Source: JAPEKQ01 sp964516845 (GTDB lineage Bacteria > Joyebacterota > Joyebacteria > Joyebacterales > Joyebacteraceae). Taken from it: a stretch of 64,000 bases of DNA. The notes under the pieces are model-generated. The model was not told the origin of the DNA, made no database searches, and saw only the letters and a program-made list of their open reading frames with translations. Location: assembly GCA_964516845.1 (NCBI GenBank), contig CAZEXP010000004.1, positions 1 to 64,000 on the forward strand, given 5' to 3'. Made by a program: the position numbers and the translations under genes. Below, one piece after another: positions 17,776-27,830 of the stretch; within the stretch, counting starts at the first letter, position 1, and each line of letters opens with the position of its first letter.

Positions 17776-20532
17776 ATGAAAACGGCAATTACAGCGGTAG
17801 TGGCCGCGGCTTTCGTCGCAGGTCTTGCGTGCGACGCCTCGGCACGGAGCGCCGATATTGCGTCGCCGCCGGGGTACGCTCCGCGCGCTGCCGGCGTCCC
17901 CGTGCGTGAGGCTCCGGCGCGTCAGGACCGAGATGTCGACACACTGTGGATCTTCGACGCCGATTTCGAGGATCACTCGGGAGACAACGCCGGATGGCAG
18001 ACGTTCGACATGAGCGGCTACCCCGTTCCCGATGGCGACTACTGGCACAAGGACACGATCCGGCTGACCGAAACGTATCTCGGCGATTCGACGTGGTGGT
18101 GCGGCACCTACTGCAGCTGGTGGCTCCAGCCGCGCGGCTACGGGAACGACTGGGCGCAATGGCTCTACCGGCTGCTTCCGCTTAACGACTGGAGCGACCC
18201 CGGAGATGCAGTGACTCTCGAGTGGGACCAGCGCTACGCCCTCGAGCACGACTACGACTACGGGTATCTGGACATCTCGAACGACTACGCCGCAACATGG
18301 CTGACTGTCGCGGCGGTCGTCAATAACGGGTTCGCCGGCAAGCCGGGTCCGTCGGTCGATTGGGACAGTTGGAACGGTCACCGCTCTATTGACATCAGCG
18401 AGTACGCGGGGCAGAACATCTACATCCGCTTCCGCGTCGAGACTGATATGGCGTACTCGTCGCAGGACGAGTACAACAACCCGCCCTCGAACTCCGCGCT
18501 GGACGGGGCGTGGCAGATTGACAATCCTGCCCTGTGGGTCGACGGGCAGATTGTCTGGATCGATGACTGCGAGGCGCCCGGTGATAACGGGTGGATCCAC
18601 CACAGCGCTCCGAGATACGACTCGGCCGGAGTCACGTTCCAACGACTGCTCGATCCCGACACGTTCCGAGGTTTCATGTGCGGCGAGGAGACCGGATGGA
18701 TGATGGCGGCGGTCGACGCCGGCTCGGGGCTCTTCGTGGAAGACCAGCGGGCCGCGCTCGTAGGTCCCCCGATCGACGTTTCGAGTCTCGACGACCTCGT
18801 GGTCCGTTGGAGCGCATGGTTGGATGTGCCCTTGGACTCCGGCGAGAGAGTCGAGTTCACGTGGGCGGAGAGCAACGTTGGTGATGCTCTGACGCACGCG
18901 GCTGTTCCACGCCCATGGTGGAGCTTCCCGGAGCGCGGTCCGGGCTGGGTGTCGCTGGAGCAGCGTCTGACGCCCGGTCGTGACTGGATTGCCATGGTGC
19001 TCTCTGGTTCCCATCGCCCCAGTCTCGGCGCCGGTCCGTACACAGCAGGGCTCCTGGTGGACCGCTGTAGAATCGGCACATGGGTCGGGAGTCGGGAGAT
19101 GTCCTTCTGGTATCCAATCGAATACTGGCTCCGGGATTCGTTCGACTACATCGATGACTGGGGTGCCTTCCTGGTGACCGACAGCGACGGCGTGGTCTCC
19201 GCGAGGGTCAACGCGAGCGGGGACAACGGACAGACCTGGTCGTCACTGGAGTGGGAGCCCAACTCCAGCGGATGGTGCGACTTCTACATGCCGTATGAGG
19301 CCTGGCAGCCCAACACCGAGATCCTCTACTACTTCGAGGCGACCGATGCGCTCGGCAACACGTCCACCTGTCCGTCCGCGGCGCCGGATATCACGTTCAG
19401 CGTCCGACGACTGCCGATCGTCGGGAGCGAGGAGGAGCCGGCTGTTCTCATCGTCGACAAGCGCATCAATCTCGAGACCGGCTTCACGGAGTCCTTCGAT
19501 CCGCACTACTGGTGGGATGTGGAGACGGCGCTCGATGTGCTCGGATACGCGCACGACGTTCAGCGGGCGGACGGCCCGACGAACGCGATCGCGTACACGC
19601 ACTACGACACGCACATCTGGCTGACGGGCGACCTGGAGTTGAACACCATCACGGCGACAGAGCAGACGAACCTTGTGAGCTGGCTCTCCGGCTCGACGAT
19701 CGAATCGCCGCGTCGGCTCATTCTCATCGGGAACGATATCGGCCACGAGCTGATCGAGGAGGGAGCCGACGTCGTCGGGCTCTTCCCTGCGTGGCTGCGA
19801 GCCGAGTATGTGGACCGCCACCCGGGCGCCTACTTCGTGAGCGAGCCCGACACGACCATCCTCGTGCGCGACGCGGGACTCGGCATCATGACGCACGATG
19901 ACGGCGAGTGCTGGCTCACGTGTGGGTGTCCCGTCATGGGGCTTCTGGACGTCATCGATGCGCTGCCCGGCGGTGACTCGCATGTTCTGTTCGAGTATGA
20001 GAACGGTCTCGGCGAGATGAAGCCGGCCGGCGTTGTGCGCGTCGACACGCTCACCGGTGCAGCCATCGCGCTGATTCCGTTCGATCTTGCGCGAATGACC
20101 GAGGGTCCGGCGAGCGGTCACGCCGATGCGATGGGGGACCGCGTTTCGCTGCTCGGCAACCTGCTTGAGTACATGGGGCGGAGTTCGGAGCTGCCCGGTA
20201 CCGATGTTGACGACGATGCTGCCGTCTTCGCGACCCGGCTTCTCGCGCCGAGCCCGAATCCGTTCAATCCGGTGACGACCATTGCGTACACGCTCGCGAC
20301 TCCGGGCCGCGTGACCATCCGCGTGCACGACATCGCGGGTCGCGTCGTCCGCACGCTCGTCGACGACGAACGCGCTGCCGGCGAGCACGGGACCGTCTGG
20401 GACGGGCGCACCAACACCGGCGACCGCGCGGCGAGCGGCGTCTACTTCGTCAGGATGACGACCGCCGGAGGCGGTGATGCGACTGCCGCCGAAGCCGAGA
20501 CACGGCAGCGGAAGCTCGTGCTCCTGAAGTAG
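17776..20532 (+). CDS. Secreted WWCG-family protein with extra Rossmann-like domain and FlgD-like C-terminus (paralogue 3)
   Basis: A 918-aa protein. After a signal peptide (1-23) comes the WWCG-type domain (about 55-290) and a second DDCEAPGDNGW block (to about 450). Then an Fn3/Ig-like stretch precedes a Rossmann/GATase-like domain (about 555-800; AVLIVDKR, THIWLTG, LILIGNDIG, TILVRDAGLGI). The end is the FlgD-type Ig fold, finishing KLVLLK. The middle domain recalls those next to immune-inhibitor-A-like secreted proteins, but no peptidase motif is present. The ATG at 17776 is placed by AGGGAG and the signal peptide; the frame is open further upstream inside the previous gene. Confidence 0.78.
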   Translation: MKTAITAVVAAAFVAGLACDASARSADIASPPGYAPRAAGVPVREAPARQDRDVDTLWIFDADFEDHSGDNAGWQTFDMSGYPVPDGDYWHKDTIRLTETYLGDSTWWCGTYCSWWLQPRGYGNDWAQWLYRLLPLNDWSDPGDAVTLEWDQRYALEHDYDYGYLDISNDYAATWLTVAAVVNNGFAGKPGPSVDWDSWNGHRSIDISEYAGQNIYIRFRVETDMAYSSQDEYNNPPSNSALDGAWQIDNPALWVDGQIVWIDDCEAPGDNGWIHHSAPRYDSAGVTFQRLLDPDTFRGFMCGEETGWMMAAVDAGSGLFVEDQRAALVGPPIDVSSLDDLVVRWSAWLDVPLDSGERVEFTWAESNVGDALTHAAVPRPWWSFPERGPGWVSLEQRLTPGRDWIAMVLSGSHRPSLGAGPYTAGLLVDRCRIGTWVGSREMSFWYPIEYWLRDSFDYIDDWGAFLVTDSDGVVSARVNASGDNGQTWSSLEWEPNSSGWCDFYMPYEAWQPNTEILYYFEATDALGNTSTCPSAAPDITFSVRRLPIVGSEEEPAVLIVDKRINLETGFTESFDPHYWWDVETALDVLGYAHDVQRADGPTNAIAYTHYDTHIWLTGDLELNTITATEQTNLVSWLSGSTIESPRRLILIGNDIGHELIEEGADVVGLFPAWLRAEYVDRHPGAYFVSEPDTTILVRDAGLGIMTHDDGECWLTCGCPVMGLLDVIDALPGGDSHVLFEYENGLGEMKPAGVVRVDTLTGAAIALIPFDLARMTEGPASGHADAMGDRVSLLGNLLEYMGRSSELPGTDVDDDAAVFATRLLAPSPNPFNPVTTIAYTLATPGRVTIRVHDIAGRVVRTLVDDERAAGEHGTVWDGRTNTGDRAASGVYFVRMTTAGGGDATAAEAETRQRKLVLLK
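20221..20458 (+). repeat. FlgD-domain coding repeat, copy 3
   Basis: Third copy. The codons for NPFNPVTTIAYTLATPGRVT closely match those of copy 4. Confidence 0.75.
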
Positions 20533-20544
20533 GAGGAATGCAGC

Positions 20545-22815
20545 ATGCGCTCACACGTCTTCGGATTCATTCTCCTCGCTCTCCTGCTCGCGGGCGCTCC
20601 GGTTCGAGCGACCACGTTCGTGGTCGATGTCGGCGGCGGTGGCGACTACCTGACGATTCAGGCTGGTATTGATGCGGCGGCGGAAGGTGACACCGTATCC
20701 GTCGCCCCCGGCACGTACACCGGTGACGGCAACGACCTGCTTGATTTCCATGGCACGAACCTCGTGCTCCGCTCGCGCGCCGGGCGGGACAGCACGTTCA
20801 TCGTCTCCGACGGCGACGAGACGCTCCTCCTGTCGTCGGGTGAGGATACGACGTCCGTCTTCGCCGGCTTCTCTTGCGGCGGCGACTATGACTTCTACCG
20901 ACCGGCCGTGTACGTGGAGAACTCCGGCCTGCGGGTCGAGGACTGCTCCTTCGAGGAGAAGAGCATCATTGTCACAGACGGTGAGCTCATTCTCAGAAGC
21001 ACGCTGATCGAAGACTGCGTGACGTCGACCTACGGTGGCGGGCTGTCATGCGAACAGAGTACCGTGCTGGTTGAGGACGTGGATATCGTTCATTGCTCGC
21101 AGATGTCGGCCATGAGTGGATTCGGCGACGGAGCCTGCTTCCGCGAATGCTCCGTCACGCTGCGCCGCGTTCGGTTCATCGACTGCTATGCCTCGGCGCA
21201 TGATCACGGCATCCTTGCCCTCCAGCTCACGACCGCGACGCTGGAGGATGTGATCTTCTGGAACAACGACGCATGGGACGCGGCGCTCTACATCGTCGGG
21301 GGAGAGACATCGATCTCCCGAACGACCGTCGCCGACAACGGGATGCAGGTGTTCTGGTTGTCGAACGCCGATGTTGTGGTTGAGGATTCGATCCTCGCCT
21401 TCAATCGGAGCGTGATCCAGTACGGTTCAGACCTCGAGATTCATCACTCATGTTCCTTCGGGAACTCGTTCACGGACAGCCTGGACTGCACACACAGTGA
21501 GAACATCTTTGCCGACCCGATCTTCTGCGATATGACGGTTGGAGATCTCACTGTCGGAACCACCTCCCCGTGTCTTCCCGGTGGCAATCCGTGGGGAGTC
21601 CACATGGGCGCCGAGTCCGCGGGGTGCACGCCGCGGACGTTGGTGGTCGAATCCGACGGCACCGGCGACTTCCCCACGATCCAGGCGGCCATCGATTCGG
21701 CGGGCGCCTGGGACGAGGTTGTGCTGGGAGATGGCACGTACTCGGGCGCCGGCAATCGCGACCTTGATTACGGGGGAAGACGCATCACCGTGCGGTCGGC
21801 GAGCGGTGATCCTGCGCAGTGCGTCATCGACTGCGAGGGGAGCCCGACGGAACCTCACCGAGGTTTGTACTTCCACTCCGGCGAGACGACGCAGGCGATG
21901 CTCGATGGAGTGACCGTCATGGGTGGACACGAAGACCAGGGCGGCGCGATCATGTGCGACGGCGGCAGCGCCACGATTCGCAACTGCATCCTCGCGGGCA
22001 ACGAGGCCTCGCAGGGCGGAGGCGTCTACACGACCGAGCGAATCAGAGTCGAGAACTGCGTTGTCTCTGACAACACGGCCGTATCCGGCGGCGGAGCGAT
22101 GCTCGAAGCGTTCGACCAGAGGGACGACTGGGACTACTGGCCCTGGGTCTTCGTCAACTGCACGTTCGCGCACAACACTGCTCAAGCCGGTGCTGGGCTT
22201 CATAGAAGTGGATGGATCACCAACACCTGCCTTAACTCGATTGTGGCGTTCAACGGACCCGGCGAGGGGTTCTGGTCGGATGAGGTTGCGTTCTCCGATA
22301 CGGTAGCTCTCTATACCGATGTCTATGGCAACGCGGGCGGTGACTGGACGGGCAACATCGCGCTCCTCGCAAGCGCACCCGGCAACATGCATGAGGACCC
22401 GCAGTTCTGCGCCGGCGCGACGCACGCTCTTGAGGACTGTTCGCCGTGCATCGGTGCTGCCTACCCCGGCGGCGACCTCGGTGCCCAGGGCGCGGGCTGC
22501 CCCTGCGGCGATCCGACGGATGTCGACCACGGCGTAGCCGGACTGCGGATCCTGGGCGTGACGAGCCCTGCAGATGAACAAGCGCGGATCCTCTTCTCGC
22601 GATCCGGCCCGCCGGCCGACATGGACCTTGTCATCTACAACATCAAGGGGCAGATCGTCGACAGACTGCGCCAGCCGTCGCGCCACTCCGGCGCGGATGA
22701 GCTGACGTGGGACTGCAAGGACGAGCGCGGAAGCAGCGTCTCCTCCGGTGTCTATCTGTTTCGGCTGACTGACGGAAGTGATGTCGCCGTCGGACGCCTG
22801 ACAATCGTCAGGTAG
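20545..22815 (+). CDS. Secreted double beta-helix protein with FlgD-like C-terminus
   Basis: A 756-aa protein with a signal peptide (1-22) and two successive right-handed beta-helix domains (about 23-360 and 365-670). Each opens with the same cap: TTFVVDVGGGGDYLTIQAG and then TLVVESDGTGDFPTIQAAI. This points to internal duplication. A C-terminal FlgD-like domain (about 675-756; YNIKGQIVDRL, SGVYLFRL) lacks the NPFNP signature and ends in TIVR. It lies between paralogues 3 and 4 with 12- and 8-base gaps. AGGAGG sets the start. Function unknown, probably surface-exposed. Confidence 0.8.
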   Translation: MRSHVFGFILLALLLAGAPVRATTFVVDVGGGGDYLTIQAGIDAAAEGDTVSVAPGTYTGDGNDLLDFHGTNLVLRSRAGRDSTFIVSDGDETLLLSSGEDTTSVFAGFSCGGDYDFYRPAVYVENSGLRVEDCSFEEKSIIVTDGELILRSTLIEDCVTSTYGGGLSCEQSTVLVEDVDIVHCSQMSAMSGFGDGACFRECSVTLRRVRFIDCYASAHDHGILALQLTTATLEDVIFWNNDAWDAALYIVGGETSISRTTVADNGMQVFWLSNADVVVEDSILAFNRSVIQYGSDLEIHHSCSFGNSFTDSLDCTHSENIFADPIFCDMTVGDLTVGTTSPCLPGGNPWGVHMGAESAGCTPRTLVVESDGTGDFPTIQAAIDSAGAWDEVVLGDGTYSGAGNRDLDYGGRRITVRSASGDPAQCVIDCEGSPTEPHRGLYFHSGETTQAMLDGVTVMGGHEDQGGAIMCDGGSATIRNCILAGNEASQGGGVYTTERIRVENCVVSDNTAVSGGGAMLEAFDQRDDWDYWPWVFVNCTFAHNTAQAGAGLHRSGWITNTCLNSIVAFNGPGEGFWSDEVAFSDTVALYTDVYGNAGGDWTGNIALLASAPGNMHEDPQFCAGATHALEDCSPCIGAAYPGGDLGAQGAGCPCGDPTDVDHGVAGLRILGVTSPADEQARILFSRSGPPADMDLVIYNIKGQIVDRLRQPSRHSGADELTWDCKDERGSSVSSGVYLFRLTDGSDVAVGRLTIVR

Positions 22816-22823
22816 GAGGAGAC

Positions 22824-25601
22824 ATGGCACGCACACAGCTCACCGGATTCGCCGTCCTCATACTCATCGTGTTCTTCGTTTCGTGCTTCCCAGGTGCGTC
22901 CACATCTGAGACGGGATGTGTTCTCGTGCGGGCGGCTGGGCTTGCGCATCCCGCGCTTCGTTGGAGCGGCGATGCGCCGCTTACGGCCCGTGCCGCTGCG
23001 GATACGCTCTGGATCTTCGATGCGACCTTCGAGGACTTCGAGGGCGACAATGCCGGTTGGCAGACATTCGATATGAGCGGGTTCCCTCCGGACGACAGCG
23101 ACTACTGGCACAAGGACACTATCCGGATCAACGGTTTCGAGTGGCTCGGGGACTCCACGTGGTGGTGCGGCACCTACTGCAGTTGGTGGGAGCAGCCGCG
23201 CGGGTACGGCAACTACTGGAAACAGTGGCTCCACCGGTCGTTGCCGCTCGCCGAGTTGAGCGCCCCCGGCGACGCCGTGGTCTTCGAGTGGGATCAGCGA
23301 TACGCGCTCGAGAAGGACTACGATTTCGGTTACTTCGACGTATCTCTCGACGACGGCGCAACGTGGCAGACCCGCATGACCTTCAACAACTACGGATTCA
23401 TAGACACGCGGGGCTGGTCGGTCGACTGGGACCACCCGGACTACGCGCACGGCATCGTCGATCTCTCGGCGCAGGCTGGCAGCGACGTCGTCATTCGGTT
23501 CCGCGTCGAGTCGGACGGCGCGCTGTCCTCGGCGGACGAGGGCCCCAATCCGCCGATGAACAGCGTCGTCGATGGCATGTGGCAACTCGACAACTTCGAC
23601 CTCGCCGTCAACGGCGAGACCGTCTGGTCCGACGATTGCGAGGCGCCCGGTGAGAACGGGTGGGTCCATCACAGTGCTCCGAAACAGAATGCGGCGGGTG
23701 TGGCGTTCTACAGAGCGCTCAATCCCGAGACATTCCGGGGGTTCGCGTGCAACGAGCCGACCGGCTGGATGATGGCGGGTACCGACAGCGTCACCGGCGT
23801 CTTCCTGGAGAACCAGGTCGCGGCGCTCGTGAGTCCGCCGATCGACGTGAGCGCCGCAACGGACATTGCAGTCAAGTGGTCCGGCTGGGTCGACACGCCG
23901 GCGTCCACCGGCGAGTATGCGAATCTGTGGTTCATCGAGAGCGACACGGGGGATGATCTCAACAAGGCGGCTCTGTACTCCACGTATTCCGGGTGGGGAC
24001 TCACGGCGGATCCCGGTTGGAGAACCGACGTCTTCGGTCACACGATGACGCGTAACTGGCTCGCGGCGGTCGTGTACGCGAGGCACCGAAGCTCCTACGG
24101 GACGGGGCCGTACACCGCCGGGCTGTTCACGGATCGGCTCCGTGTGGGGATCCCGGTGCCCGATGATGAAACCGTGTTCCGGTACGAGCGCGCCTCCTGG
24201 ATCGAAGACACCTTCGACGCCAGCCTGGACGACGGCACGATCCGCGTTGGTGACACGGATGGTGTCGCTTCCGTACGCGTTGTCGCGAGCGCCGACGGAG
24301 GCGTGTCATGGTACTCGGCGGCGGCAACCCTCAAGACGCTGGGCTGGGAGTTCGACCTGCCGGCTGAAGTGACCGGCATCCCCGCTGAGGTTGACTATTA
24401 CATCGAGGCCACGGACTCGCTCGGGAACGTCAGCACGTGTCCTGCCGACGCGCCGAACGTGACGTACAGCGCGAGGAAGCTCCCGATCACAGGGAGCCAG
24501 GGCGGCCCGGGCATCCTCGTTGTCGATAAGCGCACCGAGGTGCTGTATCCGGTGGACGAGCGGTTCGATCCGGGACTGTGGGATGACGTCACCGACGCGC
24601 TCGATATCCTCGGCTACGAGTACGACCTCTATCGCACGGGCGAGCACTACATCACCCACAACGGTCCGACGGAACCCAAAGCCTACACATACTACGACAC
24701 GCACATCTGGCTCACCGGCAGCATCAGCTCGCGCACGCTGACCGAGAACGACCAGACCAGGATCCCGGATTGGCTGGATGACTCGACATTCGGCGCGCCG
24801 CATTGCCTCATCCTTATCGGCGACGACATCGGATACAACATGGTCGAGAAGAGTGCCGACCTCGTCGGTTTCTTCCCGACCATTCTCGAGGCGCAGTACG
24901 AGGAGCGGCATCCGGGCGGCGCCTTCGTCGACGTGCCCGACACCACGATCGTTGTTCGGGACGCCGGGCTCGGGATCATGGACTACGATGACGGGCGGTG
25001 CTCGGTTCGCTGTGGATGCCCGGTCCTTGGGGTTCTGGACGTGATAGGTCCGGCGGATGGGGGGACGGCGTTCCCGCTCCTTGAGTACGAGACGGGCATG
25101 ACCGGCGTGCGCTCGGCGGGGACCTTCCGCGTGAATCCCACGACCGGTGCGACCACCATCATCATCCCATTCGACCTCAGGCGCATGACCGAGGGGTCGG
25201 CGAGCGGTCACGCCGACGCCCTGCACGATCGGGTCGCGCTTCTCGGCAACCTGCTCCAGCTTGTGGGGGAGCAGCCGCCGCTGCCGGGGACGGGTGTGGA
25301 CGAACCCGCTGTCGCCACGAGTCTCCATCGGCCGAGCCCGAATCCGTTCAATCCGGTGACGACCATCGCGTACGCGCTCGCGACTCCGGGCCGCGTGACC
25401 ATTCGCGTGCACGATGCAGCAGGGCGCCTTGTCCGCACGCTCGTCGACGAGGAGTGTACGGCCGGTGAGCACGCCGTCCAGTGGGACGGGACAACCGACG
25501 GGAGCACCCCCGCCGCTAGCGGGGTCTACTTTGTGAGGATGGAATCCGGTGGCAGGAAGGCTTCCCACAAGGAGGTGCGGAAACTGGTGCTTCTGAAGTA
25601 G
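22824..25601 (+). CDS. Secreted WWCG-family protein with Rossmann-like domain and FlgD-like C-terminus (paralogue 4)
   Basis: A 925-aa protein with the same domain order as paralogue 3: signal peptide (about 1-28), WWCG-type domain (LWIFDATFED, HKDTIR, DSTWWCG, RGYGN, FEWDQRYA), DDCEAPGENGW block, Fn3-like stretch, Rossmann/GATase-like domain (GILVVDKR, THIWLTG, LILIGDDIG, TIVVRDAGLGI) and FlgD-type C-terminus ending RKLVLLK. GGAGGAG precedes the ATG. It is the last gene of the run and a terminator follows about 80 bases downstream. Confidence 0.78.
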   Translation: MARTQLTGFAVLILIVFFVSCFPGASTSETGCVLVRAAGLAHPALRWSGDAPLTARAAADTLWIFDATFEDFEGDNAGWQTFDMSGFPPDDSDYWHKDTIRINGFEWLGDSTWWCGTYCSWWEQPRGYGNYWKQWLHRSLPLAELSAPGDAVVFEWDQRYALEKDYDFGYFDVSLDDGATWQTRMTFNNYGFIDTRGWSVDWDHPDYAHGIVDLSAQAGSDVVIRFRVESDGALSSADEGPNPPMNSVVDGMWQLDNFDLAVNGETVWSDDCEAPGENGWVHHSAPKQNAAGVAFYRALNPETFRGFACNEPTGWMMAGTDSVTGVFLENQVAALVSPPIDVSAATDIAVKWSGWVDTPASTGEYANLWFIESDTGDDLNKAALYSTYSGWGLTADPGWRTDVFGHTMTRNWLAAVVYARHRSSYGTGPYTAGLFTDRLRVGIPVPDDETVFRYERASWIEDTFDASLDDGTIRVGDTDGVASVRVVASADGGVSWYSAAATLKTLGWEFDLPAEVTGIPAEVDYYIEATDSLGNVSTCPADAPNVTYSARKLPITGSQGGPGILVVDKRTEVLYPVDERFDPGLWDDVTDALDILGYEYDLYRTGEHYITHNGPTEPKAYTYYDTHIWLTGSISSRTLTENDQTRIPDWLDDSTFGAPHCLILIGDDIGYNMVEKSADLVGFFPTILEAQYEERHPGGAFVDVPDTTIVVRDAGLGIMDYDDGRCSVRCGCPVLGVLDVIGPADGGTAFPLLEYETGMTGVRSAGTFRVNPTTGATTIIIPFDLRRMTEGSASGHADALHDRVALLGNLLQLVGEQPPLPGTGVDEPAVATSLHRPSPNPFNPVTTIAYALATPGRVTIRVHDAAGRLVRTLVDEECTAGEHAVQWDGTTDGSTPAASGVYFVRMESGGRKASHKEVRKLVLLK
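25331..25541 (+). repeat. FlgD-domain coding repeat, copy 4
   Basis: Fourth copy, the most diverged at its 3' end (the TDGSTPAASGVYF region). Confidence 0.72.
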
Positions 25602-25682
25602 GGCCAATCGCGGCTGGAGGAGTCTGAGGGCCGCGTTTGGAGGGGGAACAGGTTGGCACAGACTGCATTCCTGACTTACGAT

Positions 25683-25708
25683 GGAGGGGGCGTTTGGGCG
25701 CCCCCTTC
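25683..25708 (+). terminator. Terminator after the secreted-protein run
   Basis: A G:C-rich stem (GGGGGCG at 25686-25692 with CGCCCCC at 25699-25705, extendable to about 10 bp) with a 6-base loop, followed by TTCTCGTTT. It closes the 13.0-25.6 kb transcription unit. Confidence 0.75.
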
Positions 25709-25770
25709 TCGTTTCATGGAGCCGCGCGCTGTTTTCTCGCGAGTCTTGCGGTGCACATGATGGAGCCACC

Positions 25771-26895
25771 ATGACCGATCTCGAACGCTGGATTCGTCAC
25801 ACTCTCAGGCCCGAGCGAATGACGACGGCCGAACTCGCCTACGAGCACATGGAGTCGCAGTCGGACGAGTGTCTGCCCGTGCTCTACCAGCCGCTCGACC
25901 ATACGAAGCGTTCTCACTGGCACGACACGGCGCTCATTGGTTCGTTCGCGCGCGCGATGGGGGATGCGAGGACCGTGCTCGACGTTGGTCCCGGCGACGG
26001 GTGGCCCTCGCTCCGCCTCGCGGACCGGTTCGAGAAGATCGTCGGCATCGACCCGTCGCCGAGGCGCGTCGAGGTCCAGCGCGAGAACGCGCGACGCCTG
26101 GGCATCGCGAACGTCGAGTTCCACGTCATGGATGCCGAGGAGATGAGCTTCGCTGACGGGACCTTCGATGGAGTCACGGCAGCGTCGGCCATCGAGCAGT
26201 GCGATCATCCCGAACGGGCGCTTGCGGAGGTCTCCCGCGTGCTCAGACCCGGCGGCCGGTTCGCGATGATCTTCGAGGACTACGACAGCTACTTCCCGGA
26301 CTGCGACGGCGACGAGGAGCTCTGGCTCCAGAGCGGCGAGCCGAGCGAGATCGAGGAGGGGCGCGCGAACTTCATTCTGATGTACCAGGTGCGCACGAAG
26401 AGCCCGGCTCACGAGGTACGGTACGGGCTGTTCCTGGATTCCTGGCACGTCAATAAGGCCGGTGCGCTCGCCTTCCGGGTTGCCTCGCTCGCGAGCGGAA
26501 AGCCGTTCAGGCGCGAGATGAACCCGAGGGGCGAGATGCCGCGCAACAAGGGGCTCATCGATGTCGGGTTCTTCAAGGAGCTCCGGCCGTTCATCTACAG
26601 GGCCGGCTACTACGAGCTCGACCACATGACGAGTTCGACCGTGGATCCTCTGCTGGCGAGGCACCGGTTCACGAACATCCGACATCTGGACCACAGGCTC
26701 ACGTCGGTGCTCGAGACCTTCAATGAGATCATGGAGGCCGGGGCGCTTGACGACCACCGCGAGACCTTCGTTGATGAGTGTCTCAAGCTCGGGGCTTCGG
26801 CCGTCGATGCGGCTGGGGCGGGGCCGGGCGACTTCGTCGTCGCGGAGAAACACGCGGAGAGCGCGCCACACGCGCCGGCGGAGAAGCAGGAATAG
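25771..26895 (+). CDS. Class I SAM-dependent methyltransferase
   Basis: A 374-aa protein. Motif I is VLDVGPGDGWPSL (about residues 69-81), with the acidic residue after beta-2 in GIDPSP, motif II DAEEMSF and the post-motif HPERALAEVSRVLRPGG, as in UbiE/type-11 methyltransferases. A C-terminal extension of about 170 residues may bind the substrate. GGAG precedes the ATG at 25771, which is preferred to in-frame upstream codons lying in the terminator. Substrate unknown. Nine bases separate it from a second methyltransferase. Confidence 0.88.
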   Translation: MTDLERWIRHTLRPERMTTAELAYEHMESQSDECLPVLYQPLDHTKRSHWHDTALIGSFARAMGDARTVLDVGPGDGWPSLRLADRFEKIVGIDPSPRRVEVQRENARRLGIANVEFHVMDAEEMSFADGTFDGVTAASAIEQCDHPERALAEVSRVLRPGGRFAMIFEDYDSYFPDCDGDEELWLQSGEPSEIEEGRANFILMYQVRTKSPAHEVRYGLFLDSWHVNKAGALAFRVASLASGKPFRREMNPRGEMPRNKGLIDVGFFKELRPFIYRAGYYELDHMTSSTVDPLLARHRFTNIRHLDHRLTSVLETFNEIMEAGALDDHRETFVDECLKLGASAVDAAGAGPGDFVVAEKHAESAPHAPAEKQE

Positions 26896-26904
26896 GAGAC
26901 CGAC

Positions 26905-27588
26905 ATGTCGAAGGACCGGACGGACGGCTACCCCGCATCGCATGAGTTCTGGGAACGGTGCATCCGGGAGACGATCGACGGAGGCATTCCGGACAAGTGG
27001 AGTGAGTCCGTGTTCGACATCGGCAACGAGGTTGCGCTGGCGTTTCTTGATGGACTCCCCGAGGGCTGTGACGTGCTCGACTTCGGGTGCGGTCTCGGGC
27101 GGAACGCGCTGGCTCTGGCGAAGCGCGGCTTTCACGTGCTCGTCGCGGACGTCGTCGGCGTCGCGGTACGCTACTGTGAGGAGCGCGCGGACTCGGCGGG
27201 ACTCGACGATCTTCACTCGGTCGGGTACGACGGGCGAGAGCTCGAGCTTCCGAACAAGAGCGTCGATGGCATCCTGGCGTGGAGCTGTCTCGATCATGTG
27301 GCGCTCGCGCACGCGGGAGAGTTGGCTGAGGAGCTGGGTCGGGTGGCACGCCCGGGTTCGCTGCTGCTCCTCTCATTCGATGAGGACAGAAGCGACGATC
27401 CCGAGTCCGAGTGCCGCGTCCTCGAGGACGGGACGCATCAGTACTATGGAGGAAGGCGTGCCGGGATGTTGTTCCGGCCGTACACCAACGTCGAGATTCA
27501 AGGGCTCTTCGAGAGCGATTGGGAGCTCATCATCTGGGAGGGCGCCGACGTCACGGTCCCGAGACGTGCGCTGTACCGGCGGTTGTAG
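26905..27588 (+). CDS. Class I SAM-dependent methyltransferase
   Basis: A 227-aa protein with motif I VLDFGCGLGRNALALA (about residues 55-70), an acidic residue in LVADVV, motif IV-like ILAWSCLDHV, and RVARPGSLLLLSFDE. The length is that of a minimal Rossmann methyltransferase. It follows the previous methyltransferase by nine bases and is probably co-transcribed; the two may act in one pathway. Substrate unknown. Confidence 0.87.
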   Translation: MSKDRTDGYPASHEFWERCIRETIDGGIPDKWSESVFDIGNEVALAFLDGLPEGCDVLDFGCGLGRNALALAKRGFHVLVADVVGVAVRYCEERADSAGLDDLHSVGYDGRELELPNKSVDGILAWSCLDHVALAHAGELAEELGRVARPGSLLLLSFDEDRSDDPESECRVLEDGTHQYYGGRRAGMLFRPYTNVEIQGLFESDWELIIWEGADVTVPRRALYRRL

Positions 27589-27830
27589 GGCGTCGCGGGT
27601 GCCGGGACCTCACCGCGACGGAGAAAACGAGAGAACTCGGGAATCGGTGCAACCGGTCGGACACCACTGCATCAGAACCTACTGAAGGGCCAAATGAGTG
27701 TCTGTGGCTCTGCTGGGGGTTGGCTGCGGCGGCTGGCCCCCGGCGCTTACAACAGGGTCGCATCGTTCGAGGCGGCCGACAGACAATGGACGGAGCGGAG
27801 CGGCTCCGACCTGAAAAAGTGGGAGAGCTC

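Noticed and set aside
14574..25601. Calling the FlgD-like tails type IX secretion signals
   Set aside because: The tails resemble T9SS CTDs in position, but no PorU, PorT, Sov or GldKLMN component is encoded here; only a PorV-like domain inside the SppA fusion was seen.
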